64,000 nt of DNA, taken from NCBI RefSeq assembly GCF_963675065.1, contig NZ_OY775906.1, positions 474,001 through 538,000 on the forward strand. Direction: 5' to 3'. The translations under genes and the position numbers were made by a program. The stretch comes from an uncultured Draconibacterium sp. GTDB taxonomy: Bacteria > Bacteroidota > Bacteroidia > Bacteroidales > Prolixibacteraceae. The notes below the pieces were generated by a model. That model did no database searches and was not told the DNA's origin. It worked only from the letters and a program-made list of their open reading frames with translations. How positions within the stretch are numbered: the stretch's first letter is position 1; each line of letters begins with the position of its first letter. Of the stretch, positions 42,641 through 52,071 are shown piece after piece.

Positions 42641-43173
42641 TATTTCTCGAAGAAACTAAAATTTACTTTTCCGTAGTTGCGTAGCTCTTTAAAACAGGCA
42701 TGCGACGAGAAATCATATTCTTTTGGATGTTCCAGAATAAATAAACCTTCAGGGGCTAAAATATCGGTGTTTAGCACGGCATCCGGCACCTCCTTAAACT
42801 TGGGATGATCGAATGGCGGATCGGCAAAAATAATATTGAAGCTGTCGGGTGTTTTATGCACAAACTTAAATACGTCGGCCTTAAAAACCTTCGCATTGTC
42901 TATTTTTAGCGTGTCTACAACTTCCAGAATAAATTTGTAGTGTGGGAAGTGTGTTTCAACCAGTGTGGCGCTTAAACAGCCTCTGCTCAAAAATTCGTAG
43001 CCCACACTTCCGGTCCCCGAAAACAAATCCAGAATCTTTTTATTCGAAAACTCATAACGGTTTTCAAGAATGTTAAACAAGCCTTCTCTTGCAATGTCGG
43101 TTGTTGGTCGGGCTTTAAATTTTTTGCCCGGGTGAAAAATCCTTCCTTTAAATGCTCCGCCGATTATTCTCAT
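42640..43173 (-). CDS. rsmD: 16S rRNA (guanine(966)-N2)-methyltransferase RsmD
   Basis: 177 residues of a Rossmann methyltransferase. Seen: MRIIGGAFKGRIFHPGKKFKARPTTDIAREGLFNIL, split near residues 1-36, the SAM-binding LDLFSGTGSVGYEFLSRG (49-66), and the catalytic DPPF (118-121). It methylates G966 of 16S rRNA late in 30S assembly. Its start lies 5 bases after the DUF3822 gene ends, a conserved Bacteroidota pairing. Confidence 0.95.
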   Translation of the reverse strand: MRIIGGAFKGRIFHPGKKFKARPTTDIAREGLFNILENRYEFSNKKILDLFSGTGSVGYEFLSRGCLSATLVETHFPHYKFILEVVDTLKIDNAKVFKADVFKFVHKTPDSFNIIFADPPFDHPKFKEVPDAVLNTDILAPEGLFILEHPKEYDFSSHACFKELRNYGKVNFSFFEK

Positions 43174-43178
43174 ATGAA

Positions 43179-43991
43179 CTACAAAAATAGACTAATATTT
43201 TTTGTGATAAGCGTTTTGTCGATAAATGGTGGTACTGCAATTTCTATATTTATTGATGATGGTTGCGGGAAATGCTTTTGCAGCACATCTTCCAATCCGG
43301 CGTGGGCTTTTACATTTCCTGCAAACTGTACCGTAATATCTTTGGCAGAAATACTAAACTGGCGCAAAACCGTAAGTGCAAAATATATCACATCGTTTGG
43401 GTGTTTAAAACTAAAATTATTAATCAGCTTTAATTCATTTTGGCTAAACAGTGCCAGCGAAAAATGATCGGAGCCGAATAGTAGCAATAGTTTTGGAGCA
43501 GCTTCCGAGATGTTAGTCTGACCAATAATTCGATACAAAGGGTGAATGATTTGAGCTGAAGGTAAACGTTTATTTATTGTTTGCTGAAAACTTTCAGGAA
43601 TTGCAAAAAGTAATTCTCCATTTACTTCGGCAATTTTGTTATTCATCCAGCTAACCTGCTCGTTCTGCTCAAAAAGCAGCGGAGTTATACTTTGTTCAAT
43701 GTTATCCAGATAAAATTGTTCCGGGATCAATGTGAAAATTCGGGAATGATAAACAAGGAAAATTCTGTCGAAGTTATTTTGAAGAATGGTTTCCTCCGCA
43801 AATAACGATTCAAAATGCCGGGCCAATAAATTTGCGTTACTTATTTTTAGTGTTTTATCCTTAAAATAGAGCAATTTTCTTTGCTTAGGGCAAACAATAG
43901 AAAAAGAAAATCCATTCAGGCTAGCCTGAATGGATAATATTTTTTCACCGGTAGTTTCCGGTTGAAACGTTTCGTCTACAAATTCATGCAT
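43179..43991 (-). CDS. DUF3822 family protein
   Basis: 270 residues, restricted to Bacteroidota as far as I know. Two similar halves are visible, each with a short hydrophobic strand pattern (ILSIQASLNGFSFSIVCPKQRKL; LLLLFGSDHFSLALFSQNELKL) of the kind seen in actin/PilM-like folds. No catalytic motif is recognised and there is no signal peptide. It lies between a membrane-anchored hypothetical protein (3 bases away) and rsmD (5 bases), so all three are co-transcribed. Function unknown. Confidence 0.8.
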   Translation of the reverse strand: MHEFVDETFQPETTGEKILSIQASLNGFSFSIVCPKQRKLLYFKDKTLKISNANLLARHFESLFAEETILQNNFDRIFLVYHSRIFTLIPEQFYLDNIEQSITPLLFEQNEQVSWMNNKIAEVNGELLFAIPESFQQTINKRLPSAQIIHPLYRIIGQTNISEAAPKLLLLFGSDHFSLALFSQNELKLINNFSFKHPNDVIYFALTVLRQFSISAKDITVQFAGNVKAHAGLEDVLQKHFPQPSSINIEIAVPPFIDKTLITKNISLFL

Positions 43992-43994
43992 GGT

Positions 43995-44627
43995 TTATTC
44001 CCAGTTACCCGCATTATTGTTTGTTTCTTCTAACGAACCAACTCTTAAACCAGGATATTTTTCGTTTGTTCTGCGCTGATCATTAAGGTTGATCACCAAT
44101 TGCTCATCTAATCCTCTTAGAATAACGTTGTTATGTGCTTTTGCTTCAAAAACAGGAACCTTAATACCTGAACCGGTAGTAATGATTGTTGCACCCAGAT
44201 GGAACTCAGTAGGTTCGCCCGGAACAGGAACATAACGCAAACTATTTGCATCGTAGTTTCCCCCGAAAAGTGCATCGATTACACCAACTTTAATGGTATC
44301 ACGAATGATAAGTCCCATCTCAATCGCTTTTTTCTCAGTAATTTTGGCTTCGATCATACTGTCAGTCAATTCACCGATAGCTTTTACGTTTCTAACCGAG
44401 TCGGTTGTAACAAAATTGATTAAAGTATCCCAGCTTCCTGTAAACTGACCAAAAATATCTTTGTAGGCCAATTCTGCTTTACGAATATCTTTTAACTTTG
44501 CAACGGTTGCTTCGTAACGCGCATCTTTAGCTTTATCAAAATCAATTGGGCGCTGAATACTTTGATAAATTAGGTAGGTAAGCACAACGGCTGCAAGAAA
44601 AAGTACAATCTGAATTACGGTTCTCAT
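43995..44627 (-). CDS. Hypothetical single-helix membrane protein, first gene of the DUF3822-rsmD unit
   Basis: 210 residues: an N-terminal membrane helix (MRTVIQIVLFLAAVVLTYLIYQ), then a predicted coiled segment (FDKAKDARYEATVAKLKDIRKAELAYKDIFGQF) and a beta-rich C-terminal domain. This outline resembles Bacteroidota hypothetical proteins next to DUF3822, and loosely the helix-plus-coil anchors of pilus assembly proteins, but no family can be named. Periplasmic exposure of the C-terminal part is inferred from the helix orientation. Confidence 0.65.
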   Translation of the reverse strand: MRTVIQIVLFLAAVVLTYLIYQSIQRPIDFDKAKDARYEATVAKLKDIRKAELAYKDIFGQFTGSWDTLINFVTTDSVRNVKAIGELTDSMIEAKITEKKAIEMGLIIRDTIKVGVIDALFGGNYDANSLRYVPVPGEPTEFHLGATIITTGSGIKVPVFEAKAHNNVILRGLDEQLVINLNDQRRTNEKYPGLRVGSLEETNNNAGNWE

Positions 44628-44718
44628 TTTTATTTTTTTATAAGTTCATTTTCGTTTGCCTGCAAATTTAAAAAAAAAAATAAATTAGTTTCTTTTACCC
44701 TGTGTTATTTTAGCTGGT

Positions 44719-46146
44719 ATGATCAAAAATCACTTAAAAGCCATACTAACCGAAAAGCTTGGCTTCCCGCCAACAAATTGTCAAGCTCGTTTGATCGACA
44801 ATTTAGCCGAGTTTATCTCCGCTTCCGAACCCGATCGGATAATGCTGATAAAAGGCTATGCCGGAACGGGAAAAACAACAATGCTTTATTCTTTGACACA
44901 ATGTCTACTCTCCCTCAAAATTCGTTCCGTTTTAATGGCGCCAACCGGTCGAGCGGCAAAAGTAATGGCTTCATACTCCGGAATGTCGGCTTTTACTATT
45001 CACAAAAAAATTTACAGGCAAAAATCAACATCGGATGGAATGGGGCATTTTTCTCTGAACAAAAATTTATACAAGAACACCTATTTTATCGTTGATGAGG
45101 CTTCTATGATATCAAACGAAATGAGTGAGAACGCTATTTTTGGTAGTGGACGTTTACTTGATGATTTGCTTCAGTATGTTTATTCGGGCGAGAATTGCCA
45201 CCTGGTTTTAGTTGGCGACACCGCGCAGTTACCGCCTGTTGGATTAAGTATCAGTCCGGCTCTGGAAGCTTTTAGTCTGGAACAATATGGTTTTTCAGTA
45301 TCAGAGGTGGAGTTGAAAGAAGTGGTTCGTCAGGCAGAAGGATCAGGCGTTTTAAGTAATGCCACCGAAATGAGAAACCTCATAGCCGAACAGCACTACG
45401 AAGGTTTTTTCCCTATCGACACACAAAATTTTCCTGATGTTGAACGTATATCGGGAGGAGAGTTGATTGAAACAATCTCGTCGTGTTACGATAAATACGG
45501 TTTTTTCGATACTACTGTGGTTACCCGCTCGAATAAACGTGCTAATCTTTTTAATAAAGGAATACGTGGTTCCATTCTGTATAAAGAGAATGAAATTGAG
45601 CGTGGCGATTTGGTGATGGTCGTAAAAAACAACTATTTCTGGCCCGGCGAGGATGATAAACTCGATTTTATTGCCAACGGCGATATTGCCGAAATCATAT
45701 CGATTTACGGATACGAAGAATTGTACGGTTTCCGCTTTGCCGATGTATGTTTGCGTTTTGTTGACTACGAAGATGTTGAACTCGACTGTAAAATCTTTTT
45801 GGAAACTCTGAGCATTGAAACGGCTTCTTTTTCGTCGGAACGAAACCGGGAGTTGTTCCATGCCGTTTCTGAAGATTACCCGGATATCCGTAACAAGAAA
45901 GAGCGTTGGAAAAAGATTAAGGAGAATCCGTATTTTAATGCGTTGCAGGTAAAATATGCCTATGCGTTAACTTGTCATAAAGCGCAGGGTGGGCAGTGGA
46001 AAGCTGTTTTTGTCGATCATGGTTACCTGGTTGAAGACATGCTGGATACGGAGTATTATCGTTGGTTATACACGGCTTTTACGCGCCCAACTGAAAAATT
46101 ATACCTTGTAAATTTCGATAAAGGATTTTTCGAAGGGGAAGAATAG
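44719..46146 (+). CDS. RecD/Pif1-like superfamily 1 DNA helicase
   Basis: 475 residues. Walker A GYAGTGKTT (residues 46-54), APTGRAAKVM (motif Ia), Walker B VDEASM near residue 128, LVGDTAQLPPVG (motif III), and the C-terminal UvrD-like motif YALTCHKAQGGQWKAVFVDHG with YTAFTRPTEKLYLV. This is the short RecD2-like 5'-3' helicase found singly in many Bacteroidota, without RecB or RecC partners here. A role in DNA repair or recombination is inferred. It converges on rnz with only 2 bases between stops. Confidence 0.88.
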   Translation: MIKNHLKAILTEKLGFPPTNCQARLIDNLAEFISASEPDRIMLIKGYAGTGKTTMLYSLTQCLLSLKIRSVLMAPTGRAAKVMASYSGMSAFTIHKKIYRQKSTSDGMGHFSLNKNLYKNTYFIVDEASMISNEMSENAIFGSGRLLDDLLQYVYSGENCHLVLVGDTAQLPPVGLSISPALEAFSLEQYGFSVSEVELKEVVRQAEGSGVLSNATEMRNLIAEQHYEGFFPIDTQNFPDVERISGGELIETISSCYDKYGFFDTTVVTRSNKRANLFNKGIRGSILYKENEIERGDLVMVVKNNYFWPGEDDKLDFIANGDIAEIISIYGYEELYGFRFADVCLRFVDYEDVELDCKIFLETLSIETASFSSERNRELFHAVSEDYPDIRNKKERWKKIKENPYFNALQVKYAYALTCHKAQGGQWKAVFVDHGYLVEDMLDTEYYRWLYTAFTRPTEKLYLVNFDKGFFEGEE

Positions 46147-46148
46147 AC

Positions 46149-47060
46149 TTAAATAAGGTATTTTTTTCCTTCGATGGCCAATTCGGTATTCCTAAAAACT
46201 TCTTTTGCTTCGGTTTTAAAGTCCTCCAGGTTTTTAAAACGGCTTGAAAAATGGCCGATCAGCAGTTTTGAAGCCTTGCTCAGTTTTGCCATTTCTGCTG
46301 CCTGACGGGCAGTGGAGTGGAGTGTTTTTTCGGCCAAATCTTTTAGCTCTTCCAAAAATGTAGCTTCGTGGTACAATAAATCAACACCATTAATTATTTC
46401 TGCAATTGGCGGATGAAAAGCAGTGTCGGTGCAAAATGCATACGATTTTGGTTTTGGAGGGGGAGTTGTCAGTTTTGTGTTTGGAATTAATCTTCCATCT
46501 TCAGTTTCAAAATCGGCACCGGCTTTTATATCCTTTATTTTTGCCAACGGAATATTGTAAGCCTTTATCATTTCCTTTTTAATGTTGGCTTGTTTAGGCT
46601 TTTCCCGGAACAGGAAGCCAACCGTTGGAATGCTGTGTTTTACCGGAAACGAAAGTACTTCGATGTTTTTATTATCGAATACTGTTTGCGGTTTTTTCAG
46701 GTTCAGCGGATGAAAAATGGGTTTAATGCTCATTTCTCCCCGAATAAAATCGAGTTGAGGCTGGATAAGCGTTTTTAACTCCGAAGGAGCATAGATGTGC
46801 ACATCGCTTTTTACGCCCAACAGGTTCATAGTCGATAACAAACCAATTAAACCAAAATAATGGTCGCCATGAAGATGCGAAATAAAAATATGCCTGATTT
46901 TGCTGAAACTGATCTTGTTTCTGCGCAATTGTATTTGGGTTCCTTCGCCACAGTCGATTAAAAAACAACGCCCAGGTACATCAAGTACCTGGGCTGTTGG
47001 ATATCTGTTTGAAGTCGGTAATGCTGAATTACTACCCAGTATGGTTAATTCAAAAGACAT
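46149..47060 (-). CDS. rnz: Ribonuclease Z
   Basis: 303 residues of the metallo-beta-lactamase fold. Zinc ligands are in SHLHGDHYFGL (His62, His64, Asp66, His67), with FCTDTAF, HEATF and GHFSSRF completing the tRNase Z pattern. It removes 3' trailers from tRNA precursors or acts on other RNAs. The N-terminal LGSNSALPTSNRYPTAQVL is family-typical. It lies 7 bases after the STAS gene and is probably co-transcribed with it. Confidence 0.95.
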   Translation of the reverse strand: MSFELTILGSNSALPTSNRYPTAQVLDVPGRCFLIDCGEGTQIQLRRNKISFSKIRHIFISHLHGDHYFGLIGLLSTMNLLGVKSDVHIYAPSELKTLIQPQLDFIRGEMSIKPIFHPLNLKKPQTVFDNKNIEVLSFPVKHSIPTVGFLFREKPKQANIKKEMIKAYNIPLAKIKDIKAGADFETEDGRLIPNTKLTTPPPKPKSYAFCTDTAFHPPIAEIINGVDLLYHEATFLEELKDLAEKTLHSTARQAAEMAKLSKASKLLIGHFSSRFKNLEDFKTEAKEVFRNTELAIEGKKYLI

Positions 47061-47067
47061 GCTGCAA

Positions 47068-47421
47068 TTACAGGTTATCTTTCTTCTCCAATAATTCCTC
47101 TGCTTGTTTAACCGTATCAGTAATTAACAATACGGTATGAAGCATCGAAATCTTTACCAGGTTTTCTACATCGGGTTGCAAACCGCATAGGATAAAAGTT
47201 CCTATTGCATCTTCGCATAACCGGTTGGCAACTAAAACCGATCTCAATCCTGAAGAATCGCAGTAACTAACACTACTCAGGTCAAGAACGATGTTTTTTT
47301 CACCATTGTTATTAATAACTACCAGCTCCGATTTCAGGTCGGGCGCATTATTGGTGTCTAATCTGTCAGTGTTTACCTTTACTAAGGTATACTTCTCGTT
47401 TTTTCGAATATCGAATGCCAT
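47068..47421 (-). CDS. STAS-domain anti-sigma factor antagonist-like protein
   Basis: 117 residues, a single STAS domain: VNTDRLDTNNAPDLKSEL, then LDLSSVSYCDSSGLRSVLVA. The phosphorylatable Ser of SpoIIAA-type proteins lies in CDSSG (Ser56/57). Such proteins relay partner-switching signals with serine kinases. No partner kinase is nearby, so the target is unknown. It sits between rpsA (39 bases away, same strand) and rnz. Confidence 0.88.
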   Translation of the reverse strand: MAFDIRKNEKYTLVKVNTDRLDTNNAPDLKSELVVINNNGEKNIVLDLSSVSYCDSSGLRSVLVANRLCEDAIGTFILCGLQPDVENLVKISMLHTVLLITDTVKQAEELLEKKDNL

Positions 47422-47460
47422 GCTTCAATTTACGAAATTCAAATTAAATTCACCTAGTGC

Positions 47461-49458
47461 TTATTTGTCTTTTTTCTCTTCTTGCTCCATTTGCTTCTTC
47501 AACGCAGCCAAATCGCTTACGTCGCCAAGCGTAGTTTTTTCGATGTTTTCGCTTACTGATTTCATGGCGCGCTTGTTAGAGCTTTTCTGAGCTTTACGCT
47601 GCTCGCCTTCAGCTGCACGTTTCACATCTTCGAAAATACGTGAGTGAGAAACAATGATTCGTTTAGCCGACTTGTTGAACTCGATCACTTTGAAATCAAG
47701 TTTTTCGTCTTGCTTAACTGAAGTACCATCTTCTTTCACCAGGTGACGTGGAGTTGCGAATCCTTCAACACCGTATGGAAGTGCGATTACAGCACCTTTG
47801 TCCATCAACTCAACCACAGTTCCTTCGTGGATTGAATCAGAAGTGAAAATGGTTTCGAATACATCCCATGGATTTTCTTCCAGTTGTTTGTGTCCTAAAC
47901 TCAAACGACGGTTGTCTTTGTCGATGTCAAGTACTACAACTTCAATTTCTTCACCAATTGCAGTGAATTCTGATGGGTGCTTGATTTTTTTCGTCCAGCT
48001 CAGGTCTGAAATGTGAATCAAACCATCAACACCTTCAGTAATTTCTACAAATACACCGAAGTTAGTAAAGTTGCGCACTTTTGCAGCGTGCTTGCTTCCA
48101 ACAGCGTATTCAGTATCAATTTTCGACCAAGGATCTTCTTTCAGTTGTTTAATACCCAACGACATTTTACGTTCGTCGCGGTCAAGAGTAAGAATTGCTG
48201 CTTCAACTTCGTCGCCAACGCTTAAGAAGTCTTGTGCACTGCGCAGGTGCTGGCTCCAGCTCATTTCTGAAACGTGGATCAAACCTTCAACTCCAGGAGC
48301 AATCTCAACGAATGCACCGTAGTCGGCAATAACAACAACTTTACCTTTTACTTTGTCGCCAACTTTCAACTCTGAATCCAGGTTATCCCATGGGTGAGGA
48401 GTTAATTGTTTCAGACCAAGAGCGATACGTTTTTTGTCATCATCAAAATCAAGGATAACAACGTTCAGTTTCTGGTCTAATTCAACGATCTCGCTTGGGT
48501 GAGAAATACGTCCCCAAGACAAGTCAGTGATGTGGATCAATCCGTCAACACCACCAAGGTCCATAAATACACCGTATGAAGTAACGTTTTTAACGGTTCC
48601 TTCAAGTACCTGACCTTTTTCAAGTTTAGCGATAATTTCTTTCTTCTGTTGCTCAAGCTCAGCCTCGATAAGTGCTTTGTGCGAAACAACAACGTTACGG
48701 TATTCGTGGTTGATTTTAACAACTTTGAATTCCATTGTTTTTCCAACGTAGATATCGTAATCGCGGATAGGTTTAACATCAATTTGCGAACCTGGCAAGA
48801 ATGCTTCAATACCAAATACGTCAACGATCATACCACCTTTAGTACGACACTTGATGTATCCCTTGATGATTTCATCGTTTTCAAGCGATTCGTTAACACG
48901 CTCCCAAGAACGAGTTGCACGCGCTTTTTTGTGCGAAAGGATCATCTGTCCTTTTTTATCTTCAAGACTTTCGATGTAAACATCTACTTTGTCGCCTATT
49001 GTCAACTCTGGATTGTAGCGGAATTCGTTCAAGCTAACAATACCGTCCGACTTGTAACCTATGTCAACAACAACTTCGCGTTTGTTTAATGAAATTACAG
49101 TTCCTTCCAGAACTTCTTTTTCAGTAACGGTGTTTAGTGTGTCGTTGTAAAGCGTTTCAAGACTGCCTCTTTCTTTTTCAGAATAAGCATCTCTACCTTC
49201 TTCAAGGCTGTCCCAGTCGAAATCAGTATCTGCTTCTGCAGTTGTTTCAACTGTTTTTTCTTCTTTTTTTGCTTCTGCTTTAGGAGCTTCCGCTTTTTCT
49301 TCAGCTTCAGTTTCTTCAACCGGAGCTTCTGTTTTTTCTTCAGCTGCAGTCTCTTCAACCTTAGCTTCTGTAGTCTCTGCAACTACTTCTTTTTTTTCGT
49401 CTTGAACCGGAGTTTCTGGTACTTCCTGCTCAAGATCTTTTTTCTTCTCTTCTGTCAT
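47461..49458 (-). CDS. rpsA: 30S ribosomal protein S1
   Basis: 665 residues: six S1 RNA-binding repeats, for example VLEGTVISLNKREVVVDIG, VLEGTVKNVTSYGVFMDLGG and KVKGKVVVIADYGAFVEIAPG. They follow an N-terminal extension of about 100 residues made almost only of Glu, Lys, Ala, Thr and Val (VEETEAEEKAEAPKAEA), with imperfect internal repeats. S1 recruits mRNA to the ribosome, important in a phylum that uses few Shine-Dalgarno sites. The extension is common in Bacteroidota and its role is unknown. A near-consensus promoter lies just upstream. Confidence 0.96.
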   Translation of the reverse strand: MTEEKKKDLEQEVPETPVQDEKKEVVAETTEAKVEETAAEEKTEAPVEETEAEEKAEAPKAEAKKEEKTVETTAEADTDFDWDSLEEGRDAYSEKERGSLETLYNDTLNTVTEKEVLEGTVISLNKREVVVDIGYKSDGIVSLNEFRYNPELTIGDKVDVYIESLEDKKGQMILSHKKARATRSWERVNESLENDEIIKGYIKCRTKGGMIVDVFGIEAFLPGSQIDVKPIRDYDIYVGKTMEFKVVKINHEYRNVVVSHKALIEAELEQQKKEIIAKLEKGQVLEGTVKNVTSYGVFMDLGGVDGLIHITDLSWGRISHPSEIVELDQKLNVVILDFDDDKKRIALGLKQLTPHPWDNLDSELKVGDKVKGKVVVIADYGAFVEIAPGVEGLIHVSEMSWSQHLRSAQDFLSVGDEVEAAILTLDRDERKMSLGIKQLKEDPWSKIDTEYAVGSKHAAKVRNFTNFGVFVEITEGVDGLIHISDLSWTKKIKHPSEFTAIGEEIEVVVLDIDKDNRRLSLGHKQLEENPWDVFETIFTSDSIHEGTVVELMDKGAVIALPYGVEGFATPRHLVKEDGTSVKQDEKLDFKVIEFNKSAKRIIVSHSRIFEDVKRAAEGEQRKAQKSSNKRAMKSVSENIEKTTLGDVSDLAALKKQMEQEEKKDK

Positions 49459-49513
49459 GTAATTTTAATTAAATTAATGAGTTAGACTTTATATTTGTTA
49501 AAAATTGCGCGCG

Positions 49514-49545
49514 CAAAATTATAACTAAATTCAATTAAAACAAAA
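49514..49545 (-). promoter_or_regulatory. Consensus Bacteroidota promoter of rpsA
   Basis: Read on the minus strand: -33 TTTTG (49545-49541), 19 bases, -7 TAATTTTG (49521-49514). Spacing and both elements match the phylum consensus. The expected transcription start falls in the palindrome TTGCGCGCGCAA (49505-49516). The remainder of this 304-base gap, up to the rfbA start at 49763, shows no other recognisable element. Confidence 0.7.
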
Positions 49546-49762
49546 GATCTGTGTTATTTTATTGAAATAGAGTAAAATTGGACCGTTTTTCACCCTGAAA
49601 TTTGTTGTAATTAACAAACATTACTCTTATGCTGTTAATTTGGATTGCATTCCGGTTTTCTTTTATTTACTTTTGAAGCCAGATAAAAATACTCTTTTAC
49701 TGTTGTTAAAAAGTGGCAAGAAGGTAAATTAGACAAGCTTTAGAACGAATAAACCAAATAAT

Positions 49763-50644
49763 ATGAAGGGAATAATTTTAGCCGGCGGTTCAGGAACTCG
49801 TCTTTATCCAATTACACGATCAATTTCAAAACAAATAATTCCGGTTTACGATAAACCAATGATTTATTACCCGCTGTCGGTTTTAATGCTGGCAGGAATT
49901 CGTGAGATATTAATTATATCAACGCCCGAAGATATTGGGTTGTATGAGAAATTATTTGGCGATGGCTCGCAACTGGGCTTAAAGTTGTCGTATAAAATTC
50001 AGCCATCACCTGATGGTTTGGCACAAGCCTTTATTCTTGGCGAAGAATTTATTGGCAACGATAATGTGAGTATGATTCTTGGCGACAATATATTTTATGG
50101 TTATAAATTCAGAAAAATATTGGAACAGGCTGCAACACTAGAAGACGGTGCAACGGTTTTTGGTTACTACGTGAATGACCCGGAGCGCTACGGAGTGGTC
50201 GAATTTGACGATGCCGGTAAAGTAATTAGTATTGAGGAAAAACCGGATGAGCCAAAATCGAATTATGCAGTAACAGGACTTTATTTCTATTCCAATGATG
50301 TGGTTGAAAAAGCAAAAGATTTAAAGCCATCAAAACGTGGAGAGCTTGAAATTACAGATTTGAATCGTTTATATCTGGAAGAGAAACGTCTGAATGTACA
50401 ACTGCTCAGCCGTGGTTTTGCCTGGCTGGATACCGGAACACACGACAGTTTGTTGCAGGCTTCTAATTTCATATCGACAATTGAGCAGCGCCAAGGCCTG
50501 AAGGTTTCGTGCATTGAAGAAATTGCATGGAAGAAGGGCTACATCAGTACCGAACAACTTATTGATTTGGCAAAACCACTCAGTAAAAATCAATACGGCG
50601 AATATTTATTAAAAATCGCCAGTAAAAAAGCATTTACACTTTAA
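49763..50644 (+). CDS. rfbA: Glucose-1-phosphate thymidylyltransferase
   Basis: 293 residues, canonical RmlA. Seen: GIILAGGSGTRLYPITRSISKQ (nucleotide-binding signature), KQIIPVYDKPMIYYPLSVLM, ILGDNIFYG, and YGVVEFDD. It makes dTDP-glucose from dTTP and glucose 1-phosphate, the first step of dTDP-L-rhamnose synthesis. It is the first gene of rfbA-rfbC-rfbD-pgm, with gaps of only 2 to 7 bases. The dehydratase gene rfbB is not in the cluster and must lie elsewhere. Confidence 0.97.
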   Translation: MKGIILAGGSGTRLYPITRSISKQIIPVYDKPMIYYPLSVLMLAGIREILIISTPEDIGLYEKLFGDGSQLGLKLSYKIQPSPDGLAQAFILGEEFIGNDNVSMILGDNIFYGYKFRKILEQAATLEDGATVFGYYVNDPERYGVVEFDDAGKVISIEEKPDEPKSNYAVTGLYFYSNDVVEKAKDLKPSKRGELEITDLNRLYLEEKRLNVQLLSRGFAWLDTGTHDSLLQASNFISTIEQRQGLKVSCIEEIAWKKGYISTEQLIDLAKPLSKNQYGEYLLKIASKKAFTL

Positions 50645-50651
50645 TTAAAGA

Positions 50652-51206
50652 ATGAATATAGTACAGACGGGGATCCCGGGATTAGTTGTTATTGAGCCGC
50701 GGGTGTTTGAAGATGACAGAGGGTATTTTTTCGAAACCTTTCAGCAGGAGAAATACCGCGAAGCAGGAATTGAAAGGCCATTTATACAAGATAATGAATC
50801 GCAATCGACAAAAGGAGTGGTGCGCGGTTTGCACTTTCAATTGGGCGATGCGGCACAGGCAAAGCTGGTGCGGGTTATCCAGGGAAGTGTATTTGATGTC
50901 GCAGTTGATTTACGTAAAGGATCGCCAACTTTTGGAAAGTGGTTTGGCGTGGATCTTAACGAAAATAATAAGAAACAGTTATATGTGCCGCGTGGTTTTG
51001 CTCACGGCTTCTCGGTTTTAAGCGAAACAGCTATTTTTACCTACAAATGCGATAACCTTTACAATCGCGAAGCCGAAAGTTCAATTAACCCGTTTGATAA
51101 AACATTGGGAATCGATTGGCATGTAAAAGAAAAGAACGCCTTAATTTCGGAGAAGGACAAAAATGCTCTGGTGTTTGAAAAGGCTCAAATGAATTTTGTT
51201 TATTAG
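50652..51206 (+). CDS. rfbC: dTDP-4-dehydrorhamnose 3,5-epimerase
   Basis: 184 residues of the RmlC cupin fold: VIEPRVFEDDRGYFFETFQ, the catalytic His in VVRGLHFQ, RKGSPTFGKWFGV, and PRGFAHGFSVLSE. It epimerises the 4-keto sugar at C3 and C5 in dTDP-L-rhamnose synthesis. It lies 7 bases after rfbA and 5 before rfbD, so the three form one transcript. Confidence 0.97.
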   Translation: MNIVQTGIPGLVVIEPRVFEDDRGYFFETFQQEKYREAGIERPFIQDNESQSTKGVVRGLHFQLGDAAQAKLVRVIQGSVFDVAVDLRKGSPTFGKWFGVDLNENNKKQLYVPRGFAHGFSVLSETAIFTYKCDNLYNREAESSINPFDKTLGIDWHVKEKNALISEKDKNALVFEKAQMNFVY

Positions 51207-51211
51207 CAATA

Positions 51212-52069
51212 ATGAAAATATTAATAACAGGCGCATACGGACAACTGGGTAGCGAATTAAAAGTACTTAGTAAAAATTATCCCAATTGGGAATTTGTTTT
51301 TACCGATGTCGATTCGTTGGATATTACTGATGAAGAGCAAGTGAAAAGTTACTTTGCGGACAACAATTTTAAGCTGGTAATTAATTGTGCCGCTTACACG
51401 GCAGTTGATAAAGCCGAGTCGGATTTTGAAACAGCACAAAAAGTAAACGCTCTGGCACCCAGGCTTCTTGCAAAATATTCGAAAGCAGTTGGGGCAAAGC
51501 TGATCCATGTTTCAACTGATTATGTTTTTGCCGGCGATGCACATCTTCCTTACGAAGAGACAGATACAGTTGCTCCAAACGGAGCGTATGGTAAAACAAA
51601 GCTCGAAGGCGAGCAAAATTGCCGGGAAGAGAATCCGGAAACGGTTATCATCAGAACGGCATGGTTGTATTCAACATTCGGAAATAACTTTGTAAAAACA
51701 ATGCTGCGCCTTGGTAAAGAAAGAGGTGAACTGGGCGTGGTTTTCGATCAGGTAGGATCGCCGACAAATGCCGCCGATCTGGCTGATGCAATTTTAAAAG
51801 TTGCCGGTAGTGAGGAGTTTGTACCGGGTATATATCATTACTCCAACGAAGGAGTAGCCAGCTGGTACGATTTCGCATTGGCAATTTTCGAACTGTCAGG
51901 AGTGAATTGTAAAGTGAAACCGGTACTTTCGGAGAACTTTCCGACACCGGCAAAACGTCCGGCCTACAGCGTGTTGAATAAAGCAAAGATAAAACGAACT
52001 TACAAGTTGGAAGTCCCTTACTGGCGTGATAGTTTAAAAATCTGTATAAAACATCTAGAAAGAGAATAA
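51212..52069 (+). CDS. rfbD: dTDP-4-dehydrorhamnose reductase
   Basis: 285-residue short-chain dehydrogenase: NAD(P)-binding ITGAYGQLGSEL, VNCAAYTAVDKAESD, STDYVFAG, and the catalytic Tyr126-Lys130 (YGKTK). It reduces the keto sugar to dTDP-L-rhamnose, a building block of surface polysaccharide. It ends 2 bases before pgm. Confidence 0.96.
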   Translation: MKILITGAYGQLGSELKVLSKNYPNWEFVFTDVDSLDITDEEQVKSYFADNNFKLVINCAAYTAVDKAESDFETAQKVNALAPRLLAKYSKAVGAKLIHVSTDYVFAGDAHLPYEETDTVAPNGAYGKTKLEGEQNCREENPETVIIRTAWLYSTFGNNFVKTMLRLGKERGELGVVFDQVGSPTNAADLADAILKVAGSEEFVPGIYHYSNEGVASWYDFALAIFELSGVNCKVKPVLSENFPTPAKRPAYSVLNKAKIKRTYKLEVPYWRDSLKICIKHLERE

Positions 52070-52071
52070 TC

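Noticed and set aside
49240..49400. Acidic repeat region of rpsA as a tandem-repeat element
   Set aside because: It is an imperfect low-complexity coding stretch, usual for S1 extensions in this phylum, not a DNA-level array.
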